Shown here: positions 8,812-18,179 of the stretch, piece after piece
Layout: every line of letters begins with the position of its first letter
How positions within the stretch are numbered: position 1 is the first letter of the stretch
From: Verrucomicrobiaceae bacterium
GTDB taxonomy: Bacteria; Verrucomicrobiota; Verrucomicrobiia; Verrucomicrobiales; V1-33
Length of the DNA stretch: 33,774 nucleotides
Reading direction: 5' to 3'
Assembly: GCA_027483175.1 (NCBI GenBank)
Contig: JAIXVE010000090.1
Coordinates: 1 to 33,774, forward strand
Made by a program: the position numbers and the translations under genes
The notes under the pieces: model-generated
Seen by the model: only the letters and a program-made list of their open reading frames with translations
Database searches by the model: none
What the model was told of the DNA's origin: nothing

Positions 8812-11800
8812 ATGCAAACTTTCCCCCGACTGCTTTGGTGGCTGCTGGTTTTACTGGTGCCGATGATGAATTGCCGAGCTGCTGAGATTTCCGAACGCCG
8901 AAAGGAGGCTGAGAAGGCGATGGAGGAGGGGAATTGGGCGGAGGCGCTGGCGGTGTGGCGGGAGATTCTGCCGATGGGAGAGAATCGCGGGGCGGCGGTG
9001 GCGGGGGATCTGGGGAAGGCGTTGCGGTGTCTGGAGCAATTGGAGCGGCGGGTGGAAGCGGATGGGTTGGTGGAGAAGACGGTGGGGGAGCATGGGGAGG
9101 ATTGGGAGCTGCTGCGGGCGGCGGCGGTGTATTATGAGGGAGCGGAGGATTGGGGGGTGATGGTGAGCGGGGAGTTCCGGCGCGGGCAGCATGGGGACGG
9201 GACGGTGGTGAGCTGTGAGGCGCGGGACTGGGTGAGGAGCATGCAGTTGTTTGAGAAGGCGATGCGGTTGATGGAGGGAGTGGGAGCGGACGCGGGGACG
9301 AAGGCTGAGTTTTATGGCGGGTTTGCGGGGATGCTGCTGCGGCCGGAGGGTTGGAGGCTGCAAAGCCTGACGGATCTGACGAAGCTGCCGGATTATGAAG
9401 AGGACGGGGCGGTGCATTTCGGGCGTCGCGGGATGGGATGGGGTGGTGGTGATGACGAGCGGGGAGCGCCGGTGGATGAGAAGGGTGAGCCGGTGCTGCA
9501 CCGGGTGCCGGAGAGTTGGGAGAAGGCGGCGACGGATGGGGAGCGGTTCCGGTGGCTGCTGGCGCAGATGGCGAAGCAGAGCCCGGGTGCGGCGGTGAGG
9601 GCGGACGAGGTTTTCATGACGTTTCTGGTTGGGGAGTTTGATGTGACGACGATGGCGTCGTACTGGCGGGCGCCGGAGGACGAGGAAGGACGGCAGGAGG
9701 GGATCCTGAGTTTGCACACGTTGAAGGAGCACGAGACCGTGGCGCGCCTGGCGACTGGGGTGAAGCGGTTCACGTTGCCGGAGGAGTTCAGTTATGTGGG
9801 ATTGGCGGGTCGGATTTTCCGGAATGGGGCGGACCGCGGGAGGGCGGTGCAGGTGGTCGAGACGTATGCGTCGATGTTCCGGAACCGGCGGCAGCATGAG
9901 AAGGCGGCGTCGGTTTACCGGGAGGCGCTGGAGCGGTTAGGGAAGGAAACGGGAGATGATCTGAAACAGATTTGGCAGCGCCAGCTGGATCAGATTGTGA
10001 AGCCGTGGGGGAGGTTTGACGGGTCGAGTGTGCAGGTGACGGGAGTGGGGGCGAAGCTGGGTTATGTGTTCCGGAACGGGAGCAAGGCGGTGATGACGGC
10101 GCGGCGGGTGAAGTTCCGGGAGTTGCTGGCGGAGACGAAGGAATGGCTGAAGGGGAATCCTGAGAGGGTGGACTGGGAGCGGATTGACATCGGGAGCATT
10201 GGTTATCGGATTGCGACGAAGGAGATGGGGAAGTATCTGGGGGAGGAAGTGGCGAAGTGGGAGTTAGGGTTGGAGGCGCGGGCGGGGCATTGGGATCGCC
10301 GGATGGATGTGACGACCCCGTTGCAGACGGCGGGGGCGTATTTTGTGGAGGCGGCGCTGGAGGGCGGGAACAAGACTGGGTGCATTGTGTGGATCACGGA
10401 CACGGCGCTGGTTTCGAAGCAGGGGACGGACGAGCAGCAGTATTATGTGACGGATGCGGCGACGGGAGCGCCGGTGGCGAAGGCGAATCTGGAGTTTTTC
10501 GGGTATCGGGCGGAAGGCGTGGCGAACCGGCGGAATGCTGGGAAGCGGCAGGTGAATGTGGTGACGCGGAACTTTGCGGAGTTCACGGATGAGCAGGGGC
10601 AGTGGTTTGGGGATGCGAAGCGATTGGAGCCGAATTTTCAGTGGCTGGTGACGGCGACGACGCCTGGGGGGAGGTTTGCGCACCTTGGGTTTCAGGGTGT
10701 GTGGATGGCTGGGAAGGATCATCAGGAATGGGTGCAGCGGAAGATTCATCTGATGACGGACCGGCCGGTGTACCGACCTGGGCAGGAAGTGCAGTGGAAG
10801 GCGTGGGCGAGGCTGGCGCGGTATGATGCGCCGGAGGACAAGTCTGAGTATGCGGGGGACAAGTTCACGGTGAGGATTGTGAATCCGAAGGGGGAGAAAG
10901 TGGTGGAGAAGGAGCTGACGGCGGATGCGTTCGGGGGGCTGGCGGATGCGCTGAAGCTGGAGCCTGGTGCGGTGTTAGGGGTTTACCGGTTTCAGTTCGA
11001 GCATCCGGCTGGATTTCAGCAGAACGGGACGTTCCGGGTGGAGGAGTACAAGAAGCCGGAGTTCGAGGTGACGGTGAGTGCGCCGGAGGGGCCGGTGCAG
11101 CTGGGGGAGAAGGTGACGGCGACTGTGGAGGCGGATTATTTCTTTGGAGCGCCGGTGGCGGTGGCGAAGGTGAAGTACAGAGTGATGCGGAGTGCGCATA
11201 CGGAGCGGTGGTTTCCGGTGCGGCCGTGGGACTGGTTTTACGGGTCGGGGTACTGGTGGTTTGGCTATGATTACGACTGGTATCCCGGGTTCCGGAATTG
11301 GGGTTGCCTGCCGCCGGTGTGGTCGTGGTGGCCGCAGCGGAACGACCCTCCTGAGCTGGTGATGGAGAGCGAGGGGGCGATTGGTGCGGACGGGAAGCTG
11401 ACGATTGAGATTGATACGGCGATCGCGAAGGAACTGCATGGTGACGAGGATCACCGGTATGAGATTTCTGTGGAGGTGACGGACGAGAGCCGGCGCACGA
11501 TTCTGGGGAAAGGTGAGGTGTTAGTTGCGCGGCAGCCGTTTTCGGTGGTGGCGTGGACGGATCGCGGGCATTACGAGGTCGGGCAGGCGATCGAGGCTGG
11601 GGTGCGGGCGCTGACGCTGGATCAGAAGGGAGTGCAGGGGACGGGTCGGGTGGCGCTGCTGAAGATTGGCTATAACGAAAAGGGCGAGCCTGAGGAGAAG
11701 GAAGTGGCGGCGATGGATGTGGCGACGGGCGTGGATGGGATGGCGAAGGTGAAGTTCAGTGCGACGGCGGCTGGGCAGTACCGGATTGCGGCGAAGGTGA

Positions 11801-14800
11801 AGGATGGGAAGGGGCGGGAGCGGGAAGGTGGCGTGTTTTTTGTGGTGCGTGGCGGGGGAGAGGATGGGCGGGACTATCGGTTTGCGGCGCTGGAGATTGT
11901 GCCGGAGAAGGCGGAGTACGGCCCTGGTGAGGACGTGAAGCTGCTGATCAATGCGGAGCGTGCGGACAGCACGGTGTATCTGTTTGTGAAGCCGAGTGCG
12001 GGGATTGCGCCGCGGCCGGTGATTCTGAAGCTGAAGGGGAAGAGCGGCGAGCAGATTGTCAGGATCGGGACGGGGGACATGCCGAATGTGTTTGTGGAGG
12101 CGTTTACGGTGCGGGACGGGAAAGTGCACACGGCGATGCGGGAGATTGCGGTGCCGCCGGCGAAGCGGGTGCTGACGATGGAGGTGCTGCCGGATGCGGA
12201 GCGGTACAAGCCGCGGGGGAAGGCGAAGGTTAGGTTGCTGTTGAGTGACAGTGACGGCAAGCCGTACCGCGGGTCGGCGGTGGTGACGGTGTATGACAAG
12301 GCGCTGGAGTATATTTCCGGGGGATCGAATGTGCCGAAGATTGCGGACTGGTTCTGGAAGTGGCGGCGGCATCACCACAGCGGGTCGCGGACGAATCTGG
12401 GGACGGCGTTTCCGTCGGTGAATCTGCCGCTGGATCAGGTAGGGTGGCAGCCGCTGGGGGTGTTTGGTGAGATGACGATTGATCTGGATGACGATTTGGA
12501 CGGGATTGAGGTCAAAACGAAGACGGCGATGCTGCGGAGAGGAGTGGGAAGTGGGTTTGGGCCTGGGGGCGGTCGTGGGTTTGGAGGAGGCGGGAAGGAT
12601 CAGCCTGAGGGAATGTCTTTGCAGTCGGCGGCGATGGGGGCACCGATGGCGACGGCGGCGCCGATGGCGATGGCGGACGGGCCTGGTGAGCCGGGTGGAC
12701 CGACGCCCGGAGGCGAGGGAGGAGCTGGCGAGGGAGGGGCGGTGATGATCCGGAGTGAGTTTGCGGACAGTGCGTACTGGGCGCGTGCGGTGGAGACGGA
12801 TGCGGAGGGGATGGCTTCTATTGAGGTGCCGTTGCCTGACAATCTGACGACCTGGAAGATCAAGACGTGGGCGATGGGTCACGGAACGAAGGTGGGTGAG
12901 GCGGAGGCGGAGATTATCACGAGCAAGGATCTGATCATCCGGCTGCAGGCGCCGCGATTTTTCACGGAGAAGGACGAAGTGACGCTGAGTGCGAACGTGC
13001 ACAATTATCTGGCGGCGGAGAAGGCGGTGAAGGTTTCGGTGGAGCTGGAGGGCGGGGCGGTTGAGGTGATGCCAGGGCAGGAAGTGGCGAAGACGGTGAC
13101 GATCGGGGCGGGTGCGGAAGTGCGGGTGGACTGGCGGGTGCGGGCGATGCGTGAGGGGACGGCGGTGGTGCGGATGAAGGCGGTGACGGACAGTGACAGT
13201 GATGCGATGCAGCTGGCGTTTCCGGTGCAGGTGCATGGGATGCTGAAGACGGAGAGCTGGAGTGCGGCGATCCGGCCGGATGGGAAGGAAGCGAAGATCG
13301 GGATGACGGTGCCGGCGGAGCGGCGGCCGGAGCAATCGCGGCTGGAGATTCGTTATTCGCCGAGTCTGGCGACGGCGCTGGTGGATGCGCTGCCGTATCT
13401 GGCGGATTATCCTTATGGCTGCACGGAGCAGACCCTGAACCGGTTTGTGCCGGCGGTGGTGGCGCGAAAGGTGTTAGTCGATATGGGAATCAGCCTTGCG
13501 GACGTGAAGGCGAAGCGAGCGAATCTGAATGCGCAGGAGATTGGGGATCCGGTGAAGCGAGCGGAGCGGTGGAAGGCGTTGAGGATCGGGGACGGCCATC
13601 CGGTTTTTGACGAGGAAGAGTATCTGCTGATCGTGAAGACCGGGCTGGAGCGGATGACATCGATGCAGAATCGGGATGGCGGCTGGGGATGGTTCAGTGG
13701 AGACAGGGAGCAATCGTGGGCGCACACGACGGCGGTGGTGGTGCACGGGTTGCAGACGGCGCAGGCGGCGGGGTTGGCGATGGTGCCGGGGACGCTGGAG
13801 AAGGGATTGGCGTGGCTGAAGGGGTATGAGGCGGAGGAAGTGCGGCGGTTGAAGTTGTGGAAGAAAGAGAAGGCGCCGGCGGGAGCGAAGGCGGCGGCGG
13901 ACAGCACGGATGCGCTGGTGCGGATGATTCTGGCGGAGGCTGGGATGGGGAATGGGGAGATGACGGAGTTTCTGTACCGGGACCGGAATGGGTTGCCGGT
14001 TTATGCGAAGGCGTTGTTCGGGCTGGCGCTGCATGCGGAGAAGCAGGTGGAGAAGCGCGACATGCTGCTGCGGAACATCGAGCAGTATCTGGTGAGGGAT
14101 GAGGAGAACCAGACGGCGCGGCTGGATGTGAGGAACGCGAGCTTCTGGTGGTCGTGGTACGGGAGCGATATTGAGGCGAATGCGTTTTATCTGAAGCTGC
14201 TGGCGCGGGTGAAGCCGAAGAGTGCGGAGGCGTCGGGGGTGGTGAAGTACCTGCTGAATAACCGGCGGCATGGGTCGTGGTGGACGAGCACGCGGGACAC
14301 GGCGTACTGCATTGAGGCGATGGCGGAGTACATCAAGGCGACTGGGGAGAATGCGCCTGACATGACGGTGGAGGTGCTGGTGGATGGGGAGGTGAAGCGG
14401 ACGGAGAAGATCACGAAGGAGAACCTGTTCAGCTTCAGCGGGACGGTGGTGCTGGAGGGTGGAGCGGTGACGACCGGGAAGCACGAAGTGGTGATTCGGC
14501 GGACGGGGAGCGGGCCGGTGTATGCGAATGTGTATGCGACGCACTTCACGCTGGAGGACCGGATAGGGAAGGCCGGGTTGGAGGTGAAGGTGGAGCGTGC
14601 GTATTACCGGCTGGTGGAGCGGAAGGATGCGAAGGCGCTGGTGAGTGGGTCGCGCGGGCAGGCGGTGGGGCAGAAAGTGCTGAAGTATGACCGCGTGGTG
14701 TTGAAGGACGGCGAGACGGTGAAGAGCGGGGAGCTGGTGGAGGTGGAGCTGACGGTGGAGAGCAAGAACGACTATGAGTATCTGCTGTTCGAGGATCTGA

Positions 14801-15051
14801 AGCCGGCGGGTTTTGAGCCTGACGATGTGCGGAGCGGGTATACGAGTGAGGGGCTGGGGGCGTACCGCGAGTTCCGGGACAATCGGGTCGGGTTTTTTGT
14901 GAGGGCGCTGCCATTGGGCAAGCACAACCTGCGGTATCGGGTGCGGGCGGAGATTCCCGGGAAGTTCAGTGCGCTGCCGGCGACGGCGACTGGGATGTAT
15001 GCGCCGGAGCTGAGGGCGAACAGCGACGAGATGAAGGTCGGGGTGGAGTGA
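8812..15051 (+). CDS. Bacterial alpha-2-macroglobulin with thioester motif
   Basis: About 2,079 residues, longer than the usual 1,500-1,900. The signal peptide (FPRLLWWLLVLLVPMMNCRAA) has no good lipobox, so the protein is probably free in the periplasm. An N-terminal helical, TPR-like region (about 25-150) is followed by macroglobulin domains, with the hallmark TDRPVYRPGQEV at D650. An aromatic-rich stretch lies at 800-843 and a Gly/Met/Pro-rich stretch at about 1246-1311, just before the conserved YWARAVETDAEG...LPDNLTTWKI block. The thioester motif is YGCTEQ with Cys at about 1537, followed by DGGWGWFSG of the thioester domain and a C-terminal receptor-like domain. The family traps proteases that cut its bait region. 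The ATG at 8785 is an alternative start: AAGGAG at 8767-8772 lies 12 bases ahead of it. No penicillin-binding protein 1C partner is adjacent. Confidence 0.93.
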   Translation: MQTFPRLLWWLLVLLVPMMNCRAAEISERRKEAEKAMEEGNWAEALAVWREILPMGENRGAAVAGDLGKALRCLEQLERRVEADGLVEKTVGEHGEDWELLRAAAVYYEGAEDWGVMVSGEFRRGQHGDGTVVSCEARDWVRSMQLFEKAMRLMEGVGADAGTKAEFYGGFAGMLLRPEGWRLQSLTDLTKLPDYEEDGAVHFGRRGMGWGGGDDERGAPVDEKGEPVLHRVPESWEKAATDGERFRWLLAQMAKQSPGAAVRADEVFMTFLVGEFDVTTMASYWRAPEDEEGRQEGILSLHTLKEHETVARLATGVKRFTLPEEFSYVGLAGRIFRNGADRGRAVQVVETYASMFRNRRQHEKAASVYREALERLGKETGDDLKQIWQRQLDQIVKPWGRFDGSSVQVTGVGAKLGYVFRNGSKAVMTARRVKFRELLAETKEWLKGNPERVDWERIDIGSIGYRIATKEMGKYLGEEVAKWELGLEARAGHWDRRMDVTTPLQTAGAYFVEAALEGGNKTGCIVWITDTALVSKQGTDEQQYYVTDAATGAPVAKANLEFFGYRAEGVANRRNAGKRQVNVVTRNFAEFTDEQGQWFGDAKRLEPNFQWLVTATTPGGRFAHLGFQGVWMAGKDHQEWVQRKIHLMTDRPVYRPGQEVQWKAWARLARYDAPEDKSEYAGDKFTVRIVNPKGEKVVEKELTADAFGGLADALKLEPGAVLGVYRFQFEHPAGFQQNGTFRVEEYKKPEFEVTVSAPEGPVQLGEKVTATVEADYFFGAPVAVAKVKYRVMRSAHTERWFPVRPWDWFYGSGYWWFGYDYDWYPGFRNWGCLPPVWSWWPQRNDPPELVMESEGAIGADGKLTIEIDTAIAKELHGDEDHRYEISVEVTDESRRTILGKGEVLVARQPFSVVAWTDRGHYEVGQAIEAGVRALTLDQKGVQGTGRVALLKIGYNEKGEPEEKEVAAMDVATGVDGMAKVKFSATAAGQYRIAAKVKDGKGREREGGVFFVVRGGGEDGRDYRFAALEIVPEKAEYGPGEDVKLLINAERADSTVYLFVKPSAGIAPRPVILKLKGKSGEQIVRIGTGDMPNVFVEAFTVRDGKVHTAMREIAVPPAKRVLTMEVLPDAERYKPRGKAKVRLLLSDSDGKPYRGSAVVTVYDKALEYISGGSNVPKIADWFWKWRRHHHSGSRTNLGTAFPSVNLPLDQVGWQPLGVFGEMTIDLDDDLDGIEVKTKTAMLRRGVGSGFGPGGGRGFGGGGKDQPEGMSLQSAAMGAPMATAAPMAMADGPGEPGGPTPGGEGGAGEGGAVMIRSEFADSAYWARAVETDAEGMASIEVPLPDNLTTWKIKTWAMGHGTKVGEAEAEIITSKDLIIRLQAPRFFTEKDEVTLSANVHNYLAAEKAVKVSVELEGGAVEVMPGQEVAKTVTIGAGAEVRVDWRVRAMREGTAVVRMKAVTDSDSDAMQLAFPVQVHGMLKTESWSAAIRPDGKEAKIGMTVPAERRPEQSRLEIRYSPSLATALVDALPYLADYPYGCTEQTLNRFVPAVVARKVLVDMGISLADVKAKRANLNAQEIGDPVKRAERWKALRIGDGHPVFDEEEYLLIVKTGLERMTSMQNRDGGWGWFSGDREQSWAHTTAVVVHGLQTAQAAGLAMVPGTLEKGLAWLKGYEAEEVRRLKLWKKEKAPAGAKAAADSTDALVRMILAEAGMGNGEMTEFLYRDRNGLPVYAKALFGLALHAEKQVEKRDMLLRNIEQYLVRDEENQTARLDVRNASFWWSWYGSDIEANAFYLKLLARVKPKSAEASGVVKYLLNNRRHGSWWTSTRDTAYCIEAMAEYIKATGENAPDMTVEVLVDGEVKRTEKITKENLFSFSGTVVLEGGAVTTGKHEVVIRRTGSGPVYANVYATHFTLEDRIGKAGLEVKVERAYYRLVERKDAKALVSGSRGQAVGQKVLKYDRVVLKDGETVKSGELVEVELTVESKNDYEYLLFEDLKPAGFEPDDVRSGYTSEGLGAYREFRDNRVGFFVRALPLGKHNLRYRVRAEIPGKFSALPATATGMYAPELRANSDEMKVGVE

Positions 15052-15072
15052 GGCGTTAGGATGGATGTGAAA

Positions 15073-15102
15073 AGAGGGCTTCCGGGAGACCGGGAGCCCT
15101 CT
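15073..15102. terminator. Bidirectional hairpin terminator between alpha-2-macroglobulin and fhs
   Basis: A 13-bp stem (AGAGGGCTTCCGG with CCGGGAGCCCTCT, one G-T wobble) closes a GAGA loop. On the minus strand it is followed by TTTT, so it works best for fhs. It lies 21 bp after the alpha-2-macroglobulin stop and 21 bp from the fhs stop. Confidence 0.85.
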
Positions 15103-15122
15103 TCTGCTGGGGTGTTAGGTGA

Positions 15123-16733
15123 TCAGATGCCGGTGATCTGGCCGTTGTGGTCGACGTCGATGCGTTCTGCGGCGGGGATTCTGGGGAGGGCGGGCATGCG
15201 GACGAGCGAGCCGGTGAGGGCGACGAGGAAGCCTGGGCCGTTGGCGAGTTCGAAGTCGCGGACGGTGATGCGGAAGTTGCGTGGGCGGCCGAGACTGGTG
15301 GCGTTGTCCGAGAGCGAGTTCTGGGTTTTGGCCATGCAGATGGGGAGGTGAGCGAAGCCGTTTCTGGTGAAGAGGTCGAGTTTGGCGACGGCGGTTTCGG
15401 TGAGGTCAGCGCCATCGCCGCCGTAGATGGAACGGGCGATGGTGTTGATGGCGTGGATGGGGCCGTCGGCTGGGTTGTAGAGCGGCTGGTGGCGCGGGGA
15501 AGGAGTGGCGGCGGCGGAGGCGACGAGGGCGGCGAGGTCGGTGCAGCCTGGGCCGCCGGAGGCGAAGGCGTCGGCGACGGCGCAGGGGAGCGAGCGGGAG
15601 GCGCACCATGAGCGGATGGCGTCGAGTTCCTCGGGGGAATCGTCGTGGAAGCGGTTGATGGCGACGACGACTGGTTTGCCGAATTGGGCGGCGGAGTCGG
15701 CGTGTGCGGCGAGGTTGTCGAGGCCGCGGAGGAGGGCGTCGGTGTCTGGGGTGGAGAGATTGGCGAGGGCGGTGCCGCCGTGCATTTTGAGGGCGCGGAC
15801 GGTGGCGACGAGGACGATGGCGGCGGGGTCGAGCCCGGCGCGGCGGCATTTGATGTGGAAGAATTTTTCGCCGCCGAGGTCGAAGGCGAAGCCTGCTTCG
15901 GTGACGGCGAAGTCGGCGTGGGCGAGGGCCATGCGGGTGGCGAGGACGGAGTTGCAGCCGTGGGCGATGTTGGCGAAGGGGCCGCCGTGGATGAAGGCTG
16001 GGACGCCTTCGACGGATTGGACGAGATTGGGGAGGAGGGCGTCGCGGAGGAGTGCGAGGAGAGCGCCGGTGACGCGGAGGGATTGGGCGAAGACGGGTGA
16101 GCCGTCTGGGGCGAAGCCGACGACGATGCGGTCGAGCATGGCGCGGAGGTCGTCGAGGGATTCGGCGAGACAGAGCGAGGCCATGATTTCCGAGGCGGCG
16201 GTGATGTCGAAGCCTGTGGAGCGCTGGTGTGGGCCGGCGTTGTCGGTGACGATGCGGCGGAGCGAGCGGTCGTTGACGTCGAGGACCCGTTTCCAGAGGA
16301 TGCGGTCTGGGGAGAAGGTGGCGGAGCCTTGCTGGATGGCGTTGTCGAGGACGGCGGAGAGGAGATTGTGGGCGGAGGTGATGGCGTGGAAGTCGCCGGT
16401 GAAGTGGAGATTGATGGACTGGGCGGGTTGGACCGTGCTGAGGCCGCCGCCGGTGGCACCGCCTTTGCGGCCGAAGACTGGGCCCATGCTGGGTTGGCGG
16501 AGGGCGAGGGCGACCGAGTGGCCGGAGGCTTTGAGGCCCTGAGCGAGACCGATGGAGATGGTGGTTTTGCCTTCGCCGGCGGGGGTGGGGGTGATGGCGG
16601 AGACGAGGATGAGCTTGCCTTGACGAGGCGGGGAGGCGAGGGCGCTGAGGGGGACTTTGGCTTTATCGGTCCCGTAGGTGGACAGGGTTTGAGGGTCGAT
16701 TCCGAGTCCGGCGGCGATGCGGGCGATGCTCAT
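15123..16733 (-). CDS. fhs: Formate--tetrahydrofolate ligase
   Basis: This enzyme uses ATP to join formate and tetrahydrofolate into 10-formyl-THF, feeding C1 units into purine, fMet-tRNA and serine synthesis in the cytoplasm. The product is about 536 residues from MSIARIAAGLGIDPQTLSTYG (ATG at 16733), slightly shorter than the common 555. The ATP-binding motif TPTPAGEGKTT is at 48-58. Other family blocks are RQPSMGPVFGRKGGATGGG, LHFTGDFHAITSAHNLL, FDITAASEIMASLCLA, AFIHGGPFANIAHGCNS and EAGFAFDLGGEKFF. The frame runs on to 16814, but the extension is proline-rich shadow sequence. Codons end mostly in C, as in the other minus-strand genes. A formate dehydrogenase lies 14 kb away on the other strand. 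Confidence 0.97.
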   Translation of the reverse strand: MSIARIAAGLGIDPQTLSTYGTDKAKVPLSALASPPRQGKLILVSAITPTPAGEGKTTISIGLAQGLKASGHSVALALRQPSMGPVFGRKGGATGGGLSTVQPAQSINLHFTGDFHAITSAHNLLSAVLDNAIQQGSATFSPDRILWKRVLDVNDRSLRRIVTDNAGPHQRSTGFDITAASEIMASLCLAESLDDLRAMLDRIVVGFAPDGSPVFAQSLRVTGALLALLRDALLPNLVQSVEGVPAFIHGGPFANIAHGCNSVLATRMALAHADFAVTEAGFAFDLGGEKFFHIKCRRAGLDPAAIVLVATVRALKMHGGTALANLSTPDTDALLRGLDNLAAHADSAAQFGKPVVVAINRFHDDSPEELDAIRSWCASRSLPCAVADAFASGGPGCTDLAALVASAAATPSPRHQPLYNPADGPIHAINTIARSIYGGDGADLTETAVAKLDLFTRNGFAHLPICMAKTQNSLSDNATSLGRPRNFRITVRDFELANGPGFLVALTGSLVRMPALPRIPAAERIDVDHNGQITGI

Positions 16734-16741
16734 GGGGTGGG

Positions 16742-16769
16742 ACGGTAGCGGGCGGGGACGGGGATTCAA
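16742..16769 (-). promoter_or_regulatory. Candidate promoter of fhs
   Basis: On the minus strand TTGAAT (16764-16769) and TACCGT (16742-16747) are separated by 16 bases, ending 8 bases before the fhs ATG. This fits a loose TTGnnn / TAnnnT pattern. It would give a very short leader. It is a sequence match only. Confidence 0.3.
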
Positions 16770-16826
16770 GGACTGAGGAGGTTTTGGAGGCGGCGCGGAA
16801 ATCCGGAAAAGCACGCGTTTCGGGAC

Positions 16827-16855
16827 TTGCCGCGGTGGGCGGGAGTTTCTAGGGT
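16827..16855 (+). promoter_or_regulatory. Candidate promoter of the MFS transporter gene
   Basis: TTGCCG (16827-16832) and TAGGGT (16850-16855) are separated by exactly 17 bases, with the expected transcription start about 20 bases before the ATG at 16883. No Shine-Dalgarno sequence follows. This is the best-looking promoter in the window, but it is unproven. Confidence 0.45.
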
Positions 16856-16882
16856 CGCCCGGAATTTCCCACGATCACACGC

Positions 16883-18091
16883 ATGAATCCATCTGTCCGC
16901 ACACGACTATCGCTCATGATGTTCCTCCAGTATCTGGTATGGGGCGCATGGTTTGCCACTGGGTACGCCTTTCTGACGAAGAAGATGGGGTTCACGGATG
17001 CGCAGGCGGCGAGCTGCTATGCGACGACGAATCTTGCGGCGATGATTGCGCCGTTTTTCATGGGGATGGTTGCGGACCGGTTTTTTGCGGCGGAGCGGGT
17101 GCTTGGGGTGCTGCACTTGCTGGGGGCGGCGTTCATTTACTTTGCTTCGCAGCAGACGACGTTTGCGGGATTTTATCCGCTGCTGCTGGCGCACACATTG
17201 TGTTACATGCCGACGATGGCGCTGACGAATTCGGTGGCGTTTGCGCAGATGTCTAATCCTGGGAAGGAGTTTCCGGGGATTCGGGTGCTGGGGACGATTG
17301 GGTGGATTGCGGCTGGTCAGCTGGTGAGCGCGATGAAGATTGACCTGAATGTGCAGATTTTCCATGTGGCGGCGATTGCCGGGGTGGTGCTGGGGATCTT
17401 CAGTTTCCTGCTGCCGCACACGCCGCCGCGGGCGAAGGGGGAACCTGCTTCCATTGGGAGCATTCTTGGGCTGGATGCGTTGTCGCTGATGAAGGATCGG
17501 TCGTTTGCGATTTTCATGATCGGGTCGTTCCTGATCTGCATCCCGCTGGCGTTTTATTATAATCTGACGGGATCGTTTCTGGGTGACCGCGGGGTGAAGG
17601 ATGTGGCGGCGACGATGAGCTGGGGTCAGATGTCGGAGATTTTCTTCATGCTGGTGTTCCCGCTGTTTTTTGCGCGGCTTGGGGTGAAGTGGATGCTGGT
17701 GGCTGGGATGGTGGCGTGGGCTGGCCGGTATTTCCTGTTTGCGACGCATGCGGGGAATGAGGCGGCGTTGTGGCCGGTGTATCTGGGGGTGATCCTGCAC
17801 GGGGTTTGCTATGACTTCTTCTTTGTGACTGGTCAGGTGTATGTGGATGAGCGGGCGGACGCGAAGATCCGGTCGGCGGCGCAGGGTTTCATTGCTTTTG
17901 CGACGTACGGGCTGGGTATGTTTGTGGGGTCGTACATTCAGGGGGCGGTGGCTGAGAAGTACACGACGGCGGGGGTTAAGGCGTGGAACCATATCTGGAT
18001 GGTGCCGGCGCTTGGAGCGGTGGGGGTGCTGCTGCTGTTTGTGGCGTTCTTCCGGTCGCCGGCGCGGGCGAATGTGAAGGAGGCGGTTTGA
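16883..18091 (+). CDS. MFS transporter, nucleoside:proton symporter type
   Basis: An inner-membrane protein of 402 residues made almost entirely of hydrophobic helices, consistent with 12 membrane spans. The start MNPSVRTRLSLMMFLQYLVWGAWFATGYAFL, the GMVADRFFAAERVLG loop after helix 2, FPGIRVLGTIGWIAAGQ, and the late FFFVTGQVYVDERADAKIRSAAQG block match the nucleoside:H+ symporter (NHS/NupG-like) branch of the major facilitator superfamily. This branch is frequent in Planctomycetes and Verrucomicrobia, often with no known substrate, so nucleoside uptake is an inference. The ATG at 16883 is the only sensible start and has no clear ribosome site. It is divergent from fhs and followed 88 bp later by aat. 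Confidence 0.85.
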   Translation: MNPSVRTRLSLMMFLQYLVWGAWFATGYAFLTKKMGFTDAQAASCYATTNLAAMIAPFFMGMVADRFFAAERVLGVLHLLGAAFIYFASQQTTFAGFYPLLLAHTLCYMPTMALTNSVAFAQMSNPGKEFPGIRVLGTIGWIAAGQLVSAMKIDLNVQIFHVAAIAGVVLGIFSFLLPHTPPRAKGEPASIGSILGLDALSLMKDRSFAIFMIGSFLICIPLAFYYNLTGSFLGDRGVKDVAATMSWGQMSEIFFMLVFPLFFARLGVKWMLVAGMVAWAGRYFLFATHAGNEAALWPVYLGVILHGVCYDFFFVTGQVYVDERADAKIRSAAQGFIAFATYGLGMFVGSYIQGAVAEKYTTAGVKAWNHIWMVPALGAVGVLLLFVAFFRSPARANVKEAV

Positions 18092-18179
18092 GTGGGTTGG
18101 TGCCTCCGGCGAGGTGCCGGGGAGGTGCGAAATGAGTGAACGGAAAGCGCCTTCGAATGGTCTGAGCTGACGGTGCTGC

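Noticed and set aside
11521-13335. A 604-codon open frame antisense to the alpha-2-macroglobulin.
   Set aside because: It is almost pure Arg/His/Pro/Leu, typical of the complement of NNG-rich codons, and the sense frame is clearly conserved.
18098-18130. A GC-rich partial hairpin after the MFS gene (CCTCCGG with CCGGGGAGG).
   Set aside because: The arms pair only with bulges and no T run follows, so it is not supported as a terminator.
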